Assembly (NCBI RefSeq): GCF_004337985.1
Contig: NC_043740.1
Coordinates: 1,469,200-1,533,199 of the forward strand
From: Pyricularia pennisetigena
Taxonomy: Eukaryota; Ascomycota; Sordariomycetes; Magnaporthales; Pyriculariaceae
Direction of reading: 5' to 3'
DNA length: 64,000 bases
A program made the position numbers and the translations under genes. Under the pieces are notes generated by a model, which was not told the DNA's origin, did not search any database, and saw only the letters and a program-made list of their open reading frames with translations. Shown here piece by piece: positions 24,872 to 37,100 of the stretch. Each line of letters starts with the position of its first letter. Position 1 is the first letter of the stretch.

Positions 24872-26393
24872 TTTATCCCAGTATCCTTGACCAATTGGTC
24901 GCACCATCACTTCGACCTCGTGCAACCCCATTTATCTGCAGTTAAGAAGAACGTTGAGATGCTATAACCGTTCAAAAGTATATTTAAAAAAAAAATCTCC
25001 GTATAGCATGCTTGGCGTTACATCCCTTTTGCCTTGCCCTTTGCTGTTCATCCCATCTTGTTTCATCATTTGGCGGGGGTGCGGCTGTCATTCCGCTTAT
25101 CTCTCATGTCGAAAGTGAATCCAGATCCCCTCAACACCCTGTGATTATCGTTGAGATGGCAGGCGGGGTAGGACAGGTTGAGATGATTTCAGCACAAAGA
25201 CATGTCCAAAAAGAATCGTGGGGTGGGGTTGTGTTGGTTCTCTTCAGGTTCGCAAAACCAGCCGTTTTGGTCGCTTTACTCGCCGTGACCAGGTGATGAG
25301 CAATTGTGGTAGCACATGCCAAGCAATAAATCACAGTTCATCACTATCCAGGGTAGCATGCCTTCCAATTAGGTCATGTACAAAGCTCACTGGCTATTTG
25401 TTTGTGCACTTGTCATGAGACGATACTCCAGGAGTTTTAAGTAGCCTTCAGTTTTCCCCTCTTTCTATTTGAGGGCAAGAGGAATAAAGATGGTTGATTG
25501 AAGGTTCAATGCATTGTGTCGGTACCATACCCTCGCTATAGTACGGGGAGTATTGTGCACCTTAGCACGTACAGTACGTAGTTGGCCCTCTTGGCTCAAA
25601 CATGACTATATAATGTGACAAAGGTAAGCAGCAACCTTGTACATTGGGCAGAAAAACAAAAAGTCCAATAATCCTTCAGGGTTTGAGCTTGCAAACCCAG
25701 AACTTTTGCAGTCACGGTTCATCAAGACAAACGGTCAAAGCACCGTAATGGGCTAGGAAAAGGAGAGTAATGGGCTGAGGCAAAGCGGCACACTAACACC
25801 ACTTGGCCCTTCCCTGTGATAGACGGATGGCCCGTATTCTTCATGTAGATAGGTGCGTGGCCAAGTGTTCTAGTCAATTCTGGAGCTTCTGAGCCAAAGA
25901 AGATTCCGAAACGTTCTGCAGATCTGCAACGAAAGGCAGCTCAGTAGCAAACCCCCGTAGCCATGTCATAATATGGACATGGAACCTCTGTTCTCCCCAG
26001 GCCTGAGCAGTGAGGGATGGAAACAGGAGAAACTGCAGCTCGCCACGAAAGATTGGTTGGGGTGAAATCGAGGATGGACACATGACAGTGAGTGACCGGA
26101 CTAAGTCACGTGACCCACGCGCTCAAGTCGTGACACTCCGTCGCGCCACGTCCCAGTCCCAAACTCTTTCATAAGGTCGATAGGGTAGATTCAAGATGAC
26201 ATTGTCGTCGTAGCACAGGCTGCTCGAAACAATCTTGACATTTCATTTGGTCGATTGGCTTCATTTTCGCTCTGCTTATTTACTCAGCTTTGCTTGCTAG
26301 TTCGCCAGGGCAAACAAATTGCCCGCCTAATCTACCTCAATCAATGCTTCATCTCCAGCAAAGCTACCCTTCACACTCTGATAGGATACTATA

Positions 26394-28772
26394 ATGCCTG
26401 CAGAGGTAATCGACTTGCTGTCGAGCTCGGAGCCATCGTCACCACCCCAGGCTATAAGTTTGTCGATAATTTCACCATCAGTTCTGAACTCACCCAGAGA
26501 TCATGCAGAAAACAAATGTGATGGTTCAACAGTGGCCAACCGGTCGACCGGTTTAGGGTCTCACCCCGCGGAGCCCTCTGAGGCGGCATTATCGACGGTG
26601 ACAACGAAGCGCACCAGTGGTCAAATGCAGAGAAGCCAAGAAATCCTATTCTATTCGGATGACTTTGACACCACAATAGATCTGTCACATGATGTCGAAT
26701 CCGAAGATCGTGCTGTCAAGAGAGCACGGGTTTCCGGTAGTACTGAGATTCTTGCCAAGTCGCCCACCTCTGTCACGGTTACCACAGGCATAGGATCGAA
26801 CCAGAAACATATGTCGCGGCAGAAAAGGGCGTCTGCACTTGACCCCATTGAGTTCACAAGCTCTCCCGACCCAGCCACTGTTCGGAATAAAGGCAAAGGC
26901 CGCGCCACTGTCATGCCTGACGACGACGACCCGTTCGCCAGTTCTCCGCATGTAGTGCACAGAAGGGAGAATATCAAACCGTCAGGAGCCCCATCTAAGG
27001 AGAGTGCGGTACCGCAGCCCTCAAGCTTTCAGGACCCGTTCGCAAGTAGCAGCCCGCTCCAGCCTGTGAAATCCCCACCAGCTAAAGCCGCGCGTCGTCC
27101 CTCAAGACAGCCGACAGCATGGGATCCTATATCTAGCTCCATGCCCGAAGGAGACCTGAGGCATAGAGAGAGTATTCTCAGCTCGCCAGTGCCCCTTCCA
27201 ACCACCGGCAAGCTAACCAAGGCACAAACTGAAGTGATCAATCTCTTGGACTCGGATGGTGTTAGTCTCGCCTCCCTCGCATCTGATGATTCCTTGCCTG
27301 ATGTAACAGACATTGCGGCCAAGGTGAAAGCAGGTCTTGATGCCAGGTATCCTTCTTTGAGCAAAGATGGTCGCGCCGTTGTCAGACAACCTTCAAAGTC
27401 GCCGCCGCCACGGAAAAGACCTGCTGCAGCCAGGTCCAAGTCAGGCAGAAACACGACTGCGAACTCTGCCACTATCGATAGTGGGGCCACTGCAGCTGAA
27501 AAGGCACTTGAAAAGCAAGAGAAGGCCGCCGCGCGCAAGGCAGAGTCGGAGCGGAAGAGGTTAGAGGTGGAGCATGCAAGGGTAGAGAAGAAACTCGAAA
27601 AGGAACGTGCAAAAGCGCTCGCAGAGGTCAACAAGATCCGGACGGATAAGAAACAATCTACGCCCGAGATGATTGTCGATCTTCCTGGTGGCTTGAACCC
27701 TAGGGTCAAGCTGCAGGTCGAGACCCTGCTCCAGAATCTCCAGGTCGATACCTCAACTAGCAGCAGCCCTGTCAGTAACGTTGTCCGTTGGCGCAGGAAG
27801 GTTACGGCTGTGTACAACGATGATGCAGAGCGGTGGGAGCCTGCTGCCCTGCGCCTAGAGAAGGAAGAGCATGTCATGGTGTTAATGCCTGCTGCTGAAT
27901 TTGTGGAGCTCGCGCGAGGTGACGCCGCTGACCAGGTTTCTGACCAAGACGAAGATGTCGATAACGAGTACATATCAACACCAACGCTTGAAGACCATGT
28001 AAGCCGGATGCAGACTCATTTTCCGGGCTCAAAACTCATTTACCTGATTGAGGGCATGGCGAAGTGGATGAGGAGCAACCGCACGATTCAAAACCGACAG
28101 TTCGCTGCTGGCGTCCGCAGTCTTGCAGCCCAGGCACCTACATCATCTGCCATGGCTGAAGGTTCCCAGGGCTCGCATCGGCGGAGGAAACCGGCCAAAC
28201 AAAAAAAGACCCCAGTATACGTGGACGAGGACATTATAGAGGATGCACTGATGCGACTTCAAGTCATACATAGCGCCCTCATTCATCACGTTGACACTGA
28301 GCTGGAGACTGCACAGGTATCTTACCCAAGAGCCCTTTTGCTACATATCTAATAGTATTGTAAGGCTCTCAACTGACGCTCTTCCTCACCTTCGCAGTGG
28401 ATATGCGTTTTCACGCAGCACATATCGACGATCCCCTACCGTCGCAGCCGGGATGCCACCAATGACCGTGCGGCCTTTTGCATGGACACGGGTCAAGTGC
28501 GGACGGGTGACGATGCGGGGGATGCCTATGTGCGAATGCTGCAGCAGATGACGCGCGTGACGCCCGCTATCGCATACGGCATCGCTGCTGAATATCCCAC
28601 CGTTTCTAAGCTCGTCGATGGCTTCGAATCCCGAGGGCCGCTGATGCTCGAGAACTGCCGCAAGAGTACTAACAAGGACGGCGCCTTTTCTGACCGGACG
28701 ATTGGGCAGGCTCTCAGTCGGAGGTTATACAAGGTTTTTACTGGGCGGGACGAGGCAAGTACGGACGTGTGA
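26394..28772 (+). CDS. EME1: EME1-type subunit of the MUS81 structure-selective endonuclease
   Basis: Two exons, 26394-28316 and 28398-28772, joined in phase (ETAQ to WICVFTQHIS) for 765 aa. EME1/Mms4 is the non-catalytic partner of MUS81 that cleaves branched DNA such as stalled forks and nicked Holliday junctions. The N-terminal half is disordered, Ser/Pro-rich and carries two SUMO-interaction-like motifs, VIDLL at residues 5-9 and VINLL at 281-285. A Lys/Glu/Arg-rich helical stretch at about 362-425 precedes the ERCC4-type nuclease-like domain (about 430-640), which ends with the QHISTIPYR element in exon 2. The C-terminal segment with MTRVTPAIAYGIAAEYPTV looks like a helix-hairpin-helix region. 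The first ATG gives the SUMO-like motif at the very N-terminus, supporting this start. Confidence 0.92.
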
Positions 28773-29539
28773 TGGGCGGTGACGTTTGAGCGTTGCTGCT
28801 ATCCTATGTTATAATGACGCAATATTGGTTTATGCCTCGTGTGATGTAATTGTGTCACTCATCCAAGATAATGAATGAATGTACATATATATATGCCTTG
28901 CTTCGTGGCTTTTGGGACATGGGGATTTTTGGTCTCGTGGGGCACGATTAAGCCATGCTTGAAGCTTGTCATTGAGTAAATGAACAACAACCATGGTCCC
29001 CGGAATGAAATAAATTGATTGCAAGGGCATCGTGGGATCACTTACAATAGCATACTATGCTAGAACTTCAAAGGAGCCTTGTCTTTTCGCAACTTAGAGA
29101 TTGGTATCGAGCGCTGCGCGGCAGATTTGGTTGACCCCTAACCCTGTTGGCTTATATATACATCTACATTATTCCCTTTTGGGCGAGTCGACGAGTTACA
29201 TGTGGAGTCTCGATAAAAGAAAGGGTAAAAGACATAGACGAAGTAGTTGGAAGGCCGGATTATATACATATATATATTCTCTCCTTTGAGGAACTTGAGA
29301 TTAAGTCGTAACAATGAAACATTTCTTTCAAGAAAAATGCATTAATAATCGGGTCAAGTTAACTCAGGGACAATGTTCTGAGAGAGGTGATCTACTGGAC
29401 GAGGTGATTTCTCAGGTGAGCTTTCTTTGCATTAAAATTAAGTGTACTGTTTTTCGATGTATAATCATAATAAGAAAAAAAGAAAAAAACTCGTAGCACG
29501 CATACAAAAAGATAAAAAAGGAAAGAGAACCATCCCAGG
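28773..29539. other. Convergent 3' region, EME1 / alkyltransferase
   Basis: AT-rich tail-to-tail interval with short TA-rich repeats near 28885-28895 and 29261-29276. No gene visible. Confidence 0.6.
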
Positions 29540-30084
29540 CTACCGAAACCCCGAAAACGGCGTCCCCAAGACCCTGGTGCCGGCGTCATCAAACCTGACG
29601 CCCTCGCGCCTCAGCAGCAGCCTCTTCTCGTCCAGCGTGATGCCCTCGCCGTCACGCGGCCACTTGCCCTTGAACCCGCCTAGGGCGCCGCCGGTGGCGA
29701 CGACGCGGTGGCAGGGCACGTCGGGAGCGAAGGGGTTGCGGCGGAGGGCGTTGCCGACGGCACGGGGCGACGAGCCCAGGTGCGCCGACATGATGCCGTA
29801 CGTCGACACGCTGCCGCTCGGGATCTGGCAGAGGAGCGACCACACCTTCTTCTCGAACGCGCTGCGCGACGAGGCGGCGATGCGGTCCAGCTGCGGCTGC
29901 ATCTTGTTGTTGGCGGCGAGGAGAGGTGGTTGTTGGTCCTTGGCGGTGATGGTGCTGGTTGGTTTTGTGGTGGTGGAACAAGGGGCTCTTTGCGAGCTGG
30001 GTTTGCTGATGCCTGCCCGGCGGGTCAGTTTTTTGGAGGCATCGAAGTTCGGCGCCTGGTGGCGTGCAGGCCTCGTGATCTCCA

Positions 30085-30085
<1 letters not shown>
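29540..30085 (-). CDS. MGT1: O6-alkylguanine-DNA alkyltransferase (MGMT type)
   Basis: Single exon, 181 aa from the ATG at 30085, the last start before a poly-T tract and the assembly gap. The C-terminal DNA-binding domain (about 75-175) is clear: AFEKKVWSLL, the AVGNALRRNP arginine-finger region and the acceptor motif VPCHRVV with Cys125. The cysteine is present, so this is a suicide alkyl-acceptor repair protein rather than an Atl1-type protein, in which the cysteine is replaced by tryptophan. The first 60 residues are basic and low-complexity with no N-terminal ribonuclease-like domain recognisable. An internal ATG at 29902 would give a compact 120-aa protein, so the true start is uncertain. 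Its promoter is shared with DPH3 and largely lost in the gap. Confidence 0.85.

Positions 30086-30094
<9 letters not shown>

Positions 30095-30119
<25 letters not shown>
30095..30119 (+). repeat. T25 homopolymer at gap edge
   Basis: Run of 25 T abutting the gap; on the sense strand of the alkyltransferase gene it is a poly-A just before the start codon. Length is unreliable at a gap edge. Confidence 0.8.
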
Positions 30120-30588
30120 NNNNNNNNNNNNNNNNNNNNNNNNNNNNNNNNNNNNNNNNNNNNNNNNNNNNNNNNNNNNNNNNNNNNNNNNNNNNNNNNN
30201 NNNNNNNNNNNNNNNNNNNNNNNNNNNNNNNNNNNNNNNNNNNNNNNNNNNNNNNNNNNNNNNNNNNNNNNNNNNNNNNNNNNNNNNNNNNNNNNNNNNN
30301 NNNNNNNNNNNNNNNNNNNNNNNNNNNNNNNNNNNNNNNNNNNNNNNNNNNNNNNNNNNNNNNNNNNNNNNNNNNNNNNNNNNNNNNNNNNNNNNNNNNN
30401 NNNNNNNNNNNNNNNNNNNNNNNNNNNNNNNNNNNNNNNNNNNNNNNNNNNNNNNNNNNNNNNNNNNNNNNNNNNNNNNNNNNNNNNNNNNNNNNNNNNN
30501 NNNNNNNNNNNNNNNNNNNNNNNNNNNNNNNNNNNNNNNNNNNNNNNNNNNNNNNNNNNNNNNNNNNNNNNNNNNNNNNNNNNNNNNN
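30120..30588. other. Assembly gap (469 N)
   Basis: Unresolved bases between a poly-T on the left and a poly-A on the right (30589-30605). It sits in the head-to-head promoter of the alkyltransferase and DPH3 genes. Any reading frame drawn through the N run is meaningless. Confidence 0.99.
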
Positions 30589-30631
30589 AAAAAAAAAAAA
30601 AAAAACAATAATAATAAAAACCACTCTCAAA

Positions 30632-30913
30632 ATGGCTGACGACGAAGAAATCTCCGTCTACGACGAGGTCGAGATTGAGGACATGACGTACGACGAGACG
30701 CTCCAGATCTACCACTACCCGTGCCCCTGCGGCGACCGCTTCGAGATCGCCCTGGCCGACCTGCAGGATAGCGAGACCGACATCGCCGTCTGCCCGAGCT
30801 GCAGCCTTATGATCCGCGTCATCTACGAGGTCGAGAACCTGCACAAGTCGGAGCCTGAGCCCGAGCCTGAAAAGGATAAGGAGACGCCCGCCCAGGTCGC
30901 CATCGCTGCCTGA
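30632..30913 (+). CDS. DPH3: Diphthamide biosynthesis protein 3 (CSL zinc finger)
   Basis: Single exon, 93 aa, the usual size for DPH3/KTI11. The start is at 30632 after an AAAATGGCT context. It has the CSL-type zinc finger: C31-P-C33-G in one half and C54-PSC57-SL in the other, with the YDEVEIEDM lead-in typical of the family. DPH3 donates electrons to the Dph1-Dph2 radical enzyme in the first step of diphthamide synthesis on elongation factor 2, and also serves Elongator in wobble-uridine tRNA modification. The acidic tail ([11 protein letters not shown]) is a variable extension. Confidence 0.96.
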   Translation: MADDEEISVYDEVEIEDMTYDETLQIYHYPCPCGDRFEIALADLQDSETDIAVCPSCSLMIRVIYEVENLHKSEPEPEPEKDKETPAQVAIAA

Positions 30914-31751
30914 GGTACCAAAGCCGCCAGCGGATACGTATTCACCTGGCTCGGAGTCGGCGGGGGGACAAAAACCACATTCGAGAGATCTGGGTGCTAC
31001 ACAAGTCTCCTGGGCAGCGTTTCTGACGTCTGGGGCGCATGTCGCTTCTCAAAAGAGACTCGTGTTATGTGCATGTGAGCCTGGCTGGCTCCTGCATGCC
31101 GAGCTTCAGCAGTATGAAAAACCGATGCATAAAGATGAGGTGCTGTCGATTGTACAATCACAGAGTCCCCTCGCAATAATGATCGTGTCGAGGCTCCAGG
31201 ACTAAGAGATACAGTCTTGCATACGACAACCTGGAATGTGCACCGGTCACGACAACGCTATACGCTTTCGACTCGAAATTTGAAGGCGCGGTATTTGTGC
31301 ATTACAGAATGGATCTGTCGGGGGCCGGGCTTAATGGGCGAGGAGAAGCTCTGCAGAAACGTTTGTCTGCGCCGTTACCTCCTTGAAGTGACAGATTGGG
31401 GACGGTGAGGGACGGCGAATCAGTGGTGGAAAGACGGTGTTCGGAGCGTTATGAAAAGCATCTTATGCTGTGTGCTGCGTTTTCTTGGGAGAAAATACAC
31501 CTGTCTGGTTGTCGAGGTTTGCCTAAGTTTGGGTTCCGAAAATGGCAGAGGTTTGTTGTCGAAAGTAGCATCATGACACGACACCACGTTTATCAAAAAA
31601 TTTCCCCTAGGTTTTAATCAACTTCATGTTATGGAAAGCCTATCAGCAGCATCATTGAGTACCATCGCCATCCTCTTTTTTTCTCCACGCCTAAGCAAAT
31701 CTCACATCATCATCCTACAGCAAGTGATATCTTGTCCTGAGAAAAACAAGC
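30914..31751. other. Convergent 3' region, DPH3 / proline-rich secreted protein
   Basis: No supportable gene; short frames at 31217-31617 have no features. Confidence 0.6.
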
Positions 31752-32268
31752 TCACAGAGCCAGCAAGCCCAGCCCACAGGCGACAACCATGCCCATCACC
31801 GACCCGTCGCAGACCACCTGCCCAGCCGCCGCAGTGACGACCGTGGGTGGCACAGCGGTGACGATGGTCGGCCTCGCCAAGGTAGGGCTGACCAGTGGCG
31901 GAGGGCTCACGATAGGAGGAGTGACCCCTGGCGGGGGCGGCGGAGGGGGCGGGGGCGCGGAGGAGACTGTTGAGGTTGCCGTGCGGATTTCTGGTCAGCT
32001 TTTTATCCTGCAGGTCAAGCTCTTGACAGAGAGTAGAAGTGATGGAAGGGAATCAAGAATTCAAAAAAAAAGGGAAGAACTTACCAGCAGCAGTGGAGGC
32101 AGGAATTGGCAAGACCATGGTTGCCGTGACGCCATCTGTCAAGTAGATGGTCGTCCACTGGGAAGAAGTTGTTGCGGCCAGCTTGGCTCCGTCGGCGTGC
32201 CCAGCTGGGTGGTCATCAGCTGCGACGGCCGTGGCGAGAAGAGAGGTTAGGAGAACGAGTGGGAACAT
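31752..32268 (-). CDS. Small proline-rich secreted protein, possibly GPI-anchored
   Basis: I model two exons, 32085-32268 and 31752-31990, joined in phase for 140 aa. Residues 1-21 are a signal peptide (FPLVLLTSLLATAVAA). The first half continues with a Thr/Ser-rich stretch and TIYLTDGVTATMVLP, a pattern seen in small fungal wall proteins. Exon 2 carries an eight-proline run, then Thr/Val-rich repeats, and ends in a small-residue plus hydrophobic segment (MGMVVACGLGLLAL), which fits a GPI attachment signal. The donor GTAAGT is strong. The acceptor choice (CTGACCAG) is set by frame: the upstream CTGCAG gives an immediate stop, and the other nearby AG leads to an early stop. Function unknown. 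Confidence 0.55.
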
Positions 32269-34124
32269 CTTGATTGGATCCAATTCACGTCTGTCTTGTC
32301 TTTGCTAATGGGCTATGGGGTTCTTTTTTGTCTTTCTATTTTCTTGTTCCAGAACCAAGGCGAATGTGGTTCGCGATACGACAAGCACAAGGAAATGAGG
32401 AGATCCAAGGAACAAGGAATCTTCGACTGGAGACGAAAAAAATGGCAGGTCCTTGAGCTCATAAATACCCAGGATGGAAAGCTTGGTGTCACGCCCGCGG
32501 TGTTAGGCCACTTACACCAGAGTGTCACATAAAAGTGCTCGTCATCAACAGGAGTCGTACAAGCAATTGCTCAATGGACATTGAATAGGGGCAGTTGAGG
32601 GGGCGTACAAAGCACAGCAGAGGGGCTTAGACTACCAAAAGAGCAAACATGGAATACGAAGAACAACCCCCTGAGTCTTTCTTAATTTATCAGTTACCAT
32701 GGTCGTGGGCTGGCATCATTCTACAGCCTATAAAGAATGAGAGAAGGATAAGGTAAGCTTTTTTTTTTCTTTTTCTATTCTCTTCTGCAGGCCAAAAAAA
32801 AGAAGGACAGACCTTAGTCACATACACAATCTGTCTCTCTGATTTGGCAACCGGAATTTGGAGAGATATACCGGCGGAGGTGCACAGCATTCTCAACTAA
32901 GAGATCGTATTATTGCGTGCTACGTTCCTCCAAGGTCGAATGAATAGGGTCAAAAAGGGGCAACCTTACCTCTTGCCCCCCGAGGCTGTTTCTTTTCTTT
33001 TCTTTTTTTTGACAAAACATTGATGATAGAAAACACCTCGGCTGTATGTATGCCTGCCTGCCAATTCTCAATACTCCTAAATCTGCCGCTAGGGTATAGC
33101 AAAGAAGCACTAGCAAGGGCAGACGGCATTTAATTGTGCCATCGAGCTGACATAACATCAATCTTTCATCCGAGTGGCTCTGTGATGTAAAATGGTAGTA
33201 GATAAACTCGACCTGAAACGTACCAGCAAACATTCGCTACTGTGACACGATTCCGGGTCAAACAGGCGATAATTGTTCCAGCAACCGAATATCAGGTTCA
33301 AGTGCTGCAAACACGGGCTGCTCCCCAAAGAAACAGCAGAGCGAGAGGGTTTGTTATTTATTTACATGAAATAGCAGTTAAAAACCATATAACCATCCTC
33401 TTTTCCCCAGCCCTAATCCGGACGCCTGTGCAATCACAGAAAATACGCCCCATCCTAGGTCCAGCCTCTCTGCATTCCTACACGACAGCAGTACATGACT
33501 TAAAACTCCCAGTAGAGCACCCATCTTTCCACCCATGTCTGAAAGAAAAAGAAAATGGTGCTTTAAAAGAAACCAACCTAACTTCTGCACTACTTGTGAA
33601 TGATGCATTTGGGCAAAATAAGGCAAAATAAGGCAAAATAAGCGTAGCTATGCGCGTGCCTAAGATTATATTCGCGCCCAAGCTTGTGATGCGCGTTAGA
33701 GATATAAACAAATAAATGAATATTACCTCAATGCACTATACACGTTGATAAGAAATTATTCACGAAACTTTGCTGTGTGGGCTACTAAAGGTGCGGACTG
33801 TGATTACCGCCTCAGGAAACATGTACGAAGGTAGCCAAATTCAAGGGGCACCCGTCCTACGAGGCGGGAAGGAGATTATGAATGGCATCCCGGGGTTTCC
33901 AAGCAGGAGCTGTATCTTAAGTAATAATTTCCCCATTAATACGAGCTTATCTTGAAAGCCAACTCGCAGCCTTCCCAAGGAGACGACCAAGACTGCAAAT
34001 CCTTCAACACTGTCTTTCCAAACAAAAAGGTACTTCATCACACAGCAGTTAGATCCATCGGTGACAAGTGTGACGTATTTTGATTTCCTTTTTTTATATT
34101 TTGTGACATGATGCTACGACATCA
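32269..34124. other. Intergenic, LeuRS 3' flank and secreted-protein promoter
   Basis: About 1.85 kb without a supportable gene. It is A/T-rich near 32760 and 33000, with three tandem copies of a 10-mer at 33612-33641. Confidence 0.6.
33612..33641 (+). repeat. Three perfect tandem copies of a 10-mer
   Basis: GGCAAAATAA repeated three times without mismatch. It lies about 0.5 kb downstream of the LeuRS stop codon. Confidence 0.9.
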
Positions 34125-37100
34125 TCAACCCTCAACGTTCTCAAAGTAGAACGTCGGCTGGCCAGGCACAGCACCGTCTGCGGCTTGCGCTGTAACATCA
34201 ACTTCCTTCCCACCATCGGTCAGCAGCTTGCCCTTTTTGCTACCCTCGGTGACGGCAACGACATCCACAGCTACGCACCCGGCCGAACGCTTGAGACCGG
34301 CCACCATTGCCAGCAGAGTCTTCTGCTCGTCAAACGCCAGCTTGCGTTCCAGCACCGTCTTGGCGTCCTCTCCACCCTGCAGCCTCTTCTTGAGGTTGTG
34401 CACAAACGGCATGGCCTTTTTCATCTCACTCATCTTGCCAATACGTGCCGAGAGCTCCTTGTCGTCCCTGATAGCATTCTTCTCTGCATCCCAGTTCTCC
34501 CTGACCAGATCAATGTACTTTTGCTGCCATGCGGGGAAAGCCTCGGCTGTGAAGATTGTGAGCTTCTTGGGCCGCTTGGGGTCGAAAGAAACCTCCTTGC
34601 CCTTGGCCTTCTTCTTGAGCTGCGCAGACTCGGCCGAATTGACGTTGGAGGCTGTGCCCTTGACGTACTCGCGAGCCGCCGTCAGTGAGGCATCAACCGC
34701 GGGGACCTCGGGCCAGCGAGCGTTCTGAATGGTCTCCTTCTTGCCCAGCACCTCGAGCCATATGTACTCGGCCCAGTGAGGTGCGACAGGCAGAAGCACA
34801 AGCGCCTGCAGCTCAACGTATCGCAGAACCACGTCACGGTGTAGCTTGATACCAGCAGCCGCGCACGACTCGCGGTAAAAGCTGATGGCACTCGAGAAGT
34901 TGTACCAGGCTGATTGCAAAGCCAGCTTGTAGGCTGTGTCCTTGTAGTGACGCTCTGCTTCACGTACGAGCATGTTGAGCTCGTTGGTGAAAAGAGCATC
35001 TTGGAAATCGTTGAGCTCGCCAGTACGTAGCTCGCCAATGTTCTTCACTGCATCTTCGATCCATTCCCTTGTTGTGAACAGGCGAAGAATGGTGTTGTCT
35101 GCGACGTCCTCGTCAAAGTTGGCATCGTTGACACCGTCACCGGCATCGGCAATGGCCATCCTCAACGCATCTGCACCGTACTTGCGTGTCGCCTCGTCCA
35201 AAGTCATGAAGTTTCCAGTAGATTTGCTCATCTTCTCGCCGTTCATCATCAGGTGACCGTTGACGCGGAAAGACTTGGGCCAGTACTCCCGCGGGAATAG
35301 AGCGATATGGCAGTAGATGGCAAACGTGAGGTGGTTGCCAATGAGATCCTAAAGTTGATAATAGTATTAGCAATCACTGCCTCGACTTGGGCTTGGCAGC
35401 GGGGAAACGAGATCTAGCTTACCTTCCCTGACACACGCAGATCCAAGGGGTAAGAGTACTGGAATTCTCTGCGCATCGCCTCCAAAGTCGTCTTGGGGAT
35501 CTTGGATTCCTCCACAAGCTTATCAGTCATCTCGGTGCGGCAGAAAATATAGTCCCAGACCTCATCAAGCATTTGCTCCGGTCCTATATCTGCTGAACCC
35601 CTCACACGGCCAAAGTTGTCCTTGTGGAGGAATGGCACTTGGGTGTAGTAGGCCATGTATACGGTGGAATCACTGAGGGACTCGACCAAGAATTTAGGAT
35701 CCCAAGGGAGTTTGGAACCCAGACCGTAGGTTCTCGCACAGGCCCATTGGTTTAGCCAGTTGAGCATACCCTTGAAAGCGTGCTTGGTCTCGGTCGTGTA
35801 AGTCTCCAAACCGTTTCCATCAGCGTTTTCGACAAACTCCAGAGCCTGGTCACGCCACTTCTCCTCGCCATAGTCAAGGTACCATTGATCCAACAGGGCG
35901 ACGATGCACTCATCTCCTGAACGCGAGACAACCTTGTTCTCAGGCTCTGCATATGCAAATGCGAGTCCCTCGCTGATGAGGTCTTGTCTGACCTTTGGCT
36001 TGGCAGCCTCGACCTTCTCGCCCGCATACTTGCCAATCTTCATTGTGCCTTGGTAGTAACCCTCTTTGTACGCCAGCTCCTTGGCCTCTGTCAGCTGCTT
36101 GACGTCCTTTGGTGAGGCGATCTTGAGCTTCTCAACCAAGAACTTTGCGCAAAGATCACCATAGGACGGCGTGTCTATAATAGGGATGATTTCAAGTTCA
36201 GCCCACTCCTTTGTAATGCCATAGTAATCTGCCTTCTTTGCCAGATCCATGACTGTTGCGTAGTCATCCGGTGAGTCGCTGGGTACTGAGGTTACCACAC
36301 CAGTGCCCTTTGTCTCTTTGACAGTCTCCATGGGCAGAATGCGAACCTCCTTGTGAACCGAGAGGGGTGCATTGACCCTGGTTCCCACGATGTCAGCGCC
36401 AACAAGGTCGGCAAGCTTCTCGGGAACAGCCATGTCTTTCTCGAGCAACCCCTGGAAAGCCATGTTCTTGGCAGACCTCTCTGTGACAACGAAGTATTCC
36501 TTCTCCGATGCCTTGAAAAGGCCGTACTTGAGTTTGGGACCGACAAAGCAGCAGGTCTGGCCGTACATTGTCTCTGGCCTCAGGGTCGCGGGTACGAGGA
36601 AGACGCTCACGTCGCTCGGGACCTTGCCCTCCAGAGCCGCAGCAGCCTTGGGTGCCCATTCTACAACTTTGAGCTTGAGGGCTGTGTACTCCTGTGGGCC
36701 GACACCCTCACCCTCACCTCTGTCGTGGTCCATACAGGGTTGGCCGTCCTTGGCCGAGTAGATCGTGTAACGCTTGCCAAACTTGATCTTGTTCATCTCC
36801 CGCAGGCGGTTCATGGTCCACCTCACGAAGCTGTCATAGTAGGGATTGGCGTCGGTGGTGACAAATTGCCTCCTCCAGTCGATCCTGGCACCTGTAGCCT
36901 TGAGGTGCTCGTGGCACAGGGGTGGGAAGTAGTCGAGCCAGTACTGGCTGTCCGCAAACCGGTGAATCTCCTGCCTTGGAATGCCAATCGACTCCATAAT
37001 CTGGAACTGGTACTTTTTCTTTACGGTCTTGGCGTTGGCCTTGCCCTTGGTGGCTGTAAACTTTGTCAGATCTTCCCTCGGACCAGCCGTCGGCTTGGGT

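Larger units (their letters stand above)
19831..26393. other. Gene-poor block of about 6.5 kb
   Basis: Between the kinesin (-) and EME1 (+) starts, so it includes two promoters, but it is far longer than other divergent intervals here. No frame shows a domain. It is full of simple sequence: A26 at 20788-20813, C14 at 21168-21181, T15 at 22199-22213, T-rich around 22527-22543 and G14 at 24858-24871. An inverted repeat lies at 23074-23095, and a 13-mer (CCTAGGTAAGGAA) occurs near 23030 and again near 24257. No transposase remnant or long terminal repeat was seen. Confidence 0.5.

Noticed and set aside
29442..30913. Long frames running through the N run
   Set aside because: They are artefacts of translating unresolved bases as open sequence.
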